Of a stretch of 6,745 bases of DNA, positions 4,212 to 6,745 are shown one piece after another. Position 1 is the first letter of the stretch, and each line of letters opens with the position of its first letter. The notes under the pieces are model-generated. The model was not told the DNA's origin. It was given only the letters and a program-made list of their open reading frames with translations, and did no database searches. The DNA is from Clostridiaceae bacterium (GTDB lineage: Bacteria > Bacillota > Clostridia > Oscillospirales > Acutalibacteraceae), in contig JAEDEQ010000087.1 in assembly GCA_016293225.1 (NCBI GenBank), positions 1 to 6,745 on the forward strand, given 5' to 3'. The position numbers and the translations under genes were made by a program.

Positions 4212-4769
4212 ATGCATACCAGAGCTTTTCCCCGCCTTTCGTTCGGGGCGCAGACGCTTGCGCTTGCCGCCGCGCTTGTTTCTGCCGTGGCGCTGCCGCA
4301 GCTTTTCCATTTTATCGGCGCGGCGTCCGGACTCGGAACAAGCGTGGGCGCGGCGTTTTTGCCGATGCATCTTCCGATAATCATTGCCGGCTTTGTTGCA
4401 GGTCCCTATGCAGGTCTTGTTTCGGGCGCGCTTGCCCCCGTTCTGAGCTTTGCCCTTTCCGGAATGCCGGCCGCCTCAATGCTGCCTTTGATGATAGGCG
4501 AAATTTCCGCATACGGACTTTTTGCCGGACTTTTGAGGAACACAAAAATGCCGGCGTTTGCAAAGCTGCTTTCGGTTCAGCTTCTCGGAAGACTTGTGCG
4601 CGCGGCGGTTACCGTTTTTGTTGTTCTTTTTGTTTCGGGAACGCCGGTTACCCTTTCGGGCATATACTCAAGCGTTCTCACCGGTCTGCCGGGCATTCTT
4701 CTTCAGTGGGCAACCCTTCCGCTTCTCCTTTTCTTTGTTCAGAACAAATTCGGAAAAAGCGGAGAATAA
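4212..4769 (+). CDS. ECF transporter S component (substrate-binding membrane subunit), substrate unknown
   Basis: This 185-residue, highly hydrophobic protein has about six membrane spans: roughly 12-33, 39-60, 61-81, 90-108, 118-142 and 155-177. Energy-coupling-factor S components bind a vitamin or similar micronutrient in the membrane and dock on the EcfA/EcfA'/EcfT module to import it. The features are right for this group: length of about 180, a small-residue face in the first span (ALAAALVSA, residues 17-25), the LPMHLPIIIAGFVAGPYAGL stretch (50-69), then SGALAPVLSFALSGMP (71-86) and LPLMIGEISAYGLFAGLL (91-108). This resembles the broad ECF_trnsprt group that includes several pantothenate, cobalamin and unassigned transporters; a substrate cannot be read from it. 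AAGGAG at 4198-4203 lies 8 nt before the ATG. No EcfA/EcfT genes are nearby, as expected for a group II system with a shared module elsewhere. Confidence 0.85.
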   Translation: MHTRAFPRLSFGAQTLALAAALVSAVALPQLFHFIGAASGLGTSVGAAFLPMHLPIIIAGFVAGPYAGLVSGALAPVLSFALSGMPAASMLPLMIGEISAYGLFAGLLRNTKMPAFAKLLSVQLLGRLVRAAVTVFVVLFVSGTPVTLSGIYSSVLTGLPGILLQWATLPLLLFFVQNKFGKSGE

Positions 4770-4775
4770 CATTTA

Positions 4776-4947
4776 GGAAGCTCTGATTAAATCTGATGTA
4801 CAGATTACGCCGTCAGATTTTTCGTCAGATTGTGCAAAAGGCGCGCAGGAATCCTGTCGGATTTCAAGCGCCTTTTGTGCAATATGGCGGAAAAGATGCA
4901 AGTAAGATGTGCATCAAAGCGTATGCTGTGATTTATTCAGAGGTTCC
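4776..4947. mobile_element. MITE-like element with 17-bp terminal inverted repeats and TTTA duplications
   Basis: The left end GGAAGCTCTGATTAAAT (4776-4792) and the reverse complement of the right end, GGAACCTCTGAATAAAT (4947-4931), match at 15 of 17 positions. TTTA occurs directly outside both ends (4772-4775 and 4948-4951), as expected for a 4-bp target duplication. The 172-bp element has no plausible gene. Its ends resemble IS5-type termini, which I recall as beginning GGAAGGTGCGAATAA and making 4-bp duplications; that parentage is inference. Inside are a 16-bp perfect inverted repeat (4829-4844 with 4868-4883), a short repeat CGTCAGATT twice (4811-4819, 4823-4831) and a hairpin GATGCA/TGCATC (4895-4900 with 4910-4915). 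It lies 2 bp after the S-component stop codon, between that gene and its likely terminator. Confidence 0.75.
4829..4883. repeat. 16-bp perfect inverted repeat at the centre of the MITE
   Basis: ATTGTGCAAAAGGCGC (4829-4844) is the exact reverse complement of 4868-4883. The 23-bp space between holds a further small palindrome (AGGAATCCT), so transcripts on either strand form a long hairpin. Neither side has a T-run. In the S-component mRNA it would form a stable 3' structure. Confidence 0.8.
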
Positions 4948-4958
4948 TTTAATAATAT

Positions 4959-5008
4959 AAAAACAACAGCTATAATTCACAGCGAGTCGCTTATGAATTA
5001 TAGCTGTT
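4959..5008 (-). terminator. Long hairpin ending the ABC permease transcript
   Basis: AACAGCTATAATTCA (4965-4979) and TGAATTATAGCTGTT (4994-5008) are perfect 15-bp inverted arms. The 14-nt loop itself contains AGCGA/TCGCT symmetry (4981-4985, 4987-4991). Read on the minus strand the stem is followed by GTTTTTAT (4964 down). It lies about 34 bp after the permease stop codon, so a terminator for that gene is the natural reading. Confidence 0.65.
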
Positions 5009-5017
5009 ATTGCTTGC

Positions 5018-5044
5018 GGCAGTATTGAAACTGCCCGTTTTTTT
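5018..5044 (+). terminator. Intrinsic terminator for the S-component transcription unit
   Basis: GGCAG (5018-5022) and CTGCC (5031-5035) form a 5-bp stem with an 8-nt loop, followed after CG by seven Ts (5038-5044) on the plus strand. The T-run overlaps the permease stop codon on the other strand. It is the first plausible T-tailed terminator after the S-component gene, although the MITE lies between them. Confidence 0.6.
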
Positions 5045-6745
5045 ATTCCGTTCTGAGTGCTTCAACCGGGTCTTTCTTTGCGGCGAGCGAGGAGGGGATA
5101 AGACCTGCAATAAAGGTCAGGAAAACGCTGATGCAAACGAGCAAGAGTCCGTCCGTGAACGGGAGGATAGCCGATATCGGCGCTCCCGTAAGAGTCCGCA
5201 GCAGCAGGTTTATCGGTATCTCGCACAGTATCGTCACCCCGATGCCTATCAGACCGGCAGAAAGACCGATGATGAACGTTTCAGCGTTGAAAACATTGGA
5301 AACGTCGCGCTTTGAAGCGCCGATACTTCTGAGAATACCAATTTCCTTTGTCCTTTCAATAACCGAAACATAGGTGATAATTCCTATCATGATTGAGGAA
5401 ACAACAAGCGAGATGGCAACAAAGATGACCAGAGTGTAGGTTACTATGTTGATAGCCTGCGTTGCAATGTTCATTGCAATGCCGATATAGTCGGTGCAGT
5501 TGATGGTCAGCTCCTCGTGGCCGTCCTTTGAGACGGTTTTGTTGTAGAAATCAACCATATTGTTGACCTCTTCCTTGGTCTCGAAGTCTTTCGGATAAAG
5601 CGCGATAGAGGTCGGGTTGCTCTCATCGGAATAACCGATGGTTTCATAGGTCTTTTCAAGCGAGCACTTTGAGTTTATCGTGTCAATGTACGCCTGCTTG
5701 AACGCAAGCACCTGATCGTCGTCAAGATAGCCCTCCATGAGCTTTTTCTGCAGGTCGGACATATTGCCGAAGTTGAACATTGACGACATATCCGTAATGT
5801 CAATCTGCGAAAGGTCCATGTCCTTTGCCATGCTTAAAAACGGTGTAATGTTGAGCTTGTTGAAGTCAATCTCGTTGAGGTCGATATCGGCAAGGTCAAA
5901 ATCGTTGACGGTTTTGTCAAAGAACTCAAGACCCGTAATTACGTCCTTCTTCGGGTTTGCAAGCTGCTCCTTAACAACCTCGGATTCCCTCGTTCTCTTG
6001 AGCGCATAGTCCATAAGCTCGCCGGTGTAGCCTATGTAACCGGTGCCGATGGAAAGGACGTTGTCCTCTCCGGGGCGGACAATTCCGACAACCTTGATGT
6101 CAATCGCGTTCTTAAGCCGGCTGTCCACATAGATAGCGTTGTTCCTCATATCGCTCCAGAGACCCGTTTTTTCATCTTTGTGCATAAGATCGCTGTTGGT
6201 GAGCATTTTGAACCTGAGGTTTATGATGTCGTCATATGAAATTTTTTCAGCGTCGCCGCTTTCAAGCTTTTCGCCGCCGGCAAGCGCATTCATGAGGTTT
6301 GCTGTGAACTGGCTCTGGTCTTTGAGTCCGAGAGCGTAAGCCATGAGCTCCGTGACCTCGTTGTTGCCGTCAACAATAAGAACAACCTCGTTGTAATCCT
6401 TCGGCAGTCTGCCGTAAATTACGTCGTAATAGTTACCTATGGTTTCATTGTCACCGACAAGCTGTTTCCAGAGATTGACATAGCTGTTGATGTCAACAAA
6501 GCCCTCAAGGCTTGCCATTGACTGCATATTCATGCTGTCAAGCAGGGTGCTCGGATTGACCTGAATCGGGTTTTCGCCGTCCTGAACTCTGTAGATGTTG
6601 AGCTTTGTTGTGTAATTGAACTGAACATCGTTGCAAAGCTCGTCAAACTTTGCGCGGTTCTCGTCAATATACTTTTTAAAGCTCTGAAGATTGTTGGAAT
6701 TTGACTGTGCAACAAAGGTGTTAATCATTGTGTTGAACGAAGTGT
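5043..6745 (-). CDS. ABC transporter permease, MacB/FtsX type (5' end outside the window)
   Basis: This is the C-terminal part of a permease; the frame is open to the right edge, where it reads TSFNT before the first in-window Met (6728), so that Met is probably internal. Numbering from it (561 residues), about 1-415 form a large extracytoplasmic domain without membrane spans. An FtsX domain follows: span 1 about 424-452, span 2 about 484-505, span 3 about 520-545. The cytoplasmic ERTKEIGILRSIGASKRDV motif (458-476) couples to the ATPase and ALRTE closes the protein. Such proteins use ATP in the cytoplasm to move or transmit force to an extracytoplasmic domain: efflux of peptides, lipids or lipoproteins, or control of cell-wall enzymes. 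Clostridial relatives often carry the ATPase and a first span fused at the N-terminus; whether this one does cannot be seen. Substrate is unknown. Residues 277-313 contain an odd five-residue periodicity (see findings). Confidence 0.9.
   Translation of the reverse strand, partial: TSFNTMINTFVAQSNSNNLQSFKKYIDENRAKFDELCNDVQFNYTTKLNIYRVQDGENPIQVNPSTLLDSMNMQSMASLEGFVDINSYVNLWKQLVGDNETIGNYYDVIYGRLPKDYNEVVLIVDGNNEVTELMAYALGLKDQSQFTANLMNALAGGEKLESGDAEKISYDDIINLRFKMLTNSDLMHKDEKTGLWSDMRNNAIYVDSRLKNAIDIKVVGIVRPGEDNVLSIGTGYIGYTGELMDYALKRTRESEVVKEQLANPKKDVITGLEFFDKTVNDFDLADIDLNEIDFNKLNITPFLSMAKDMDLSQIDITDMSSMFNFGNMSDLQKKLMEGYLDDDQVLAFKQAYIDTINSKCSLEKTYETIGYSDESNPTSIALYPKDFETKEEVNNMVDFYNKTVSKDGHEELTINCTDYIGIAMNIATQAINIVTYTLVIFVAISLVVSSIMIGIITYVSVIERTKEIGILRSIGASKRDVSNVFNAETFIIGLSAGLIGIGVTILCEIPINLLLRTLTGAPISAILPFTDGLLLVCISVFLTFIAGLIPSSLAAKKDPVEALRTE

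Noticed and set aside
4175..4786. 203-residue plus-strand frame overlapping the S-component gene
   Set aside because: Its product is full of Arg and Cys, and its start lies at the -10 region of the promoter. The 4212 frame has a proper ribosome binding site and a membrane-protein pattern.
1..6745. tRNA or rRNA genes, CRISPR arrays
   Set aside because: No cloverleaf with a T-loop GTTCGA-type signature, no rRNA sequence and no regularly spaced direct repeats were seen on either strand.

Overview
The window looks like chromosomal DNA from a spore-forming member of the Clostridia, most likely an Oscillospirales/Ruminococcaceae-type gut anaerobe. Two sporulation genes that occur only in endospore formers (gpr, spoIIP) sit next to rpsT, a neighbourhood typical of Firmicutes. 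Ribosome binding sites are strong GGAGG types and base composition is moderate. The lineage is an inference from gene content, not from a search.

Layout. Positions 1-533 hold no convincing protein gene. Positions 1-208 fold on paper into a multi-branched RNA closed by two abutting 8-bp helices. Two strong palindromes follow, at 251-310 and 333-364. Then come the rpsT terminator and rpsT itself (ribosomal protein S20, minus strand, 534-794). A divergent promoter region (about 795-944) separates rpsT from gpr (945-1838, plus), the protease that degrades small acid-soluble spore proteins at germination. After it come spoIIP (1947-3098), a peptidoglycan hydrolase of forespore engulfment, and a 79-residue single-span membrane protein that starts on the last base of the spoIIP stop codon (TAATG). 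Terminator hairpins at 3341-3448 close this sporulation cluster and serve the convergent gene at 3477-3947 (minus), a secreted or anchored beta-rich protein of unknown function.

The second half has a divergent intergenic region (3948-4211) with two well-formed sigma-A-type promoters, a 14-bp palindrome and a second inverted repeat over one -35 box. It feeds the unknown secreted-protein gene on the left and an ECF-transporter S component (4212-4769) on the right. Immediately behind the S-component gene lies a 172-bp MITE-like element with 17-bp terminal inverted repeats, a TTTA duplication on each side and a 16-bp perfect internal inverted repeat. Two back-to-back terminators follow. The rest, 5043-6745, is the C-terminal part of a MacB/FtsX-type ABC transporter permease on the minus strand, whose 5' end lies outside the window.

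How the genes relate: gpr, spoIIP and the small membrane protein form a sporulation cluster. Candidate forespore-type (before gpr) and mother-cell sigma-E-type (before spoIIP) promoters fit the known timing of these families. The other genes are separate transcription units. The least explained parts are the possible structured RNA and palindromes at 1-364, the coupled small protein after spoIIP, and the MITE. No complete new multi-gene system is evident.
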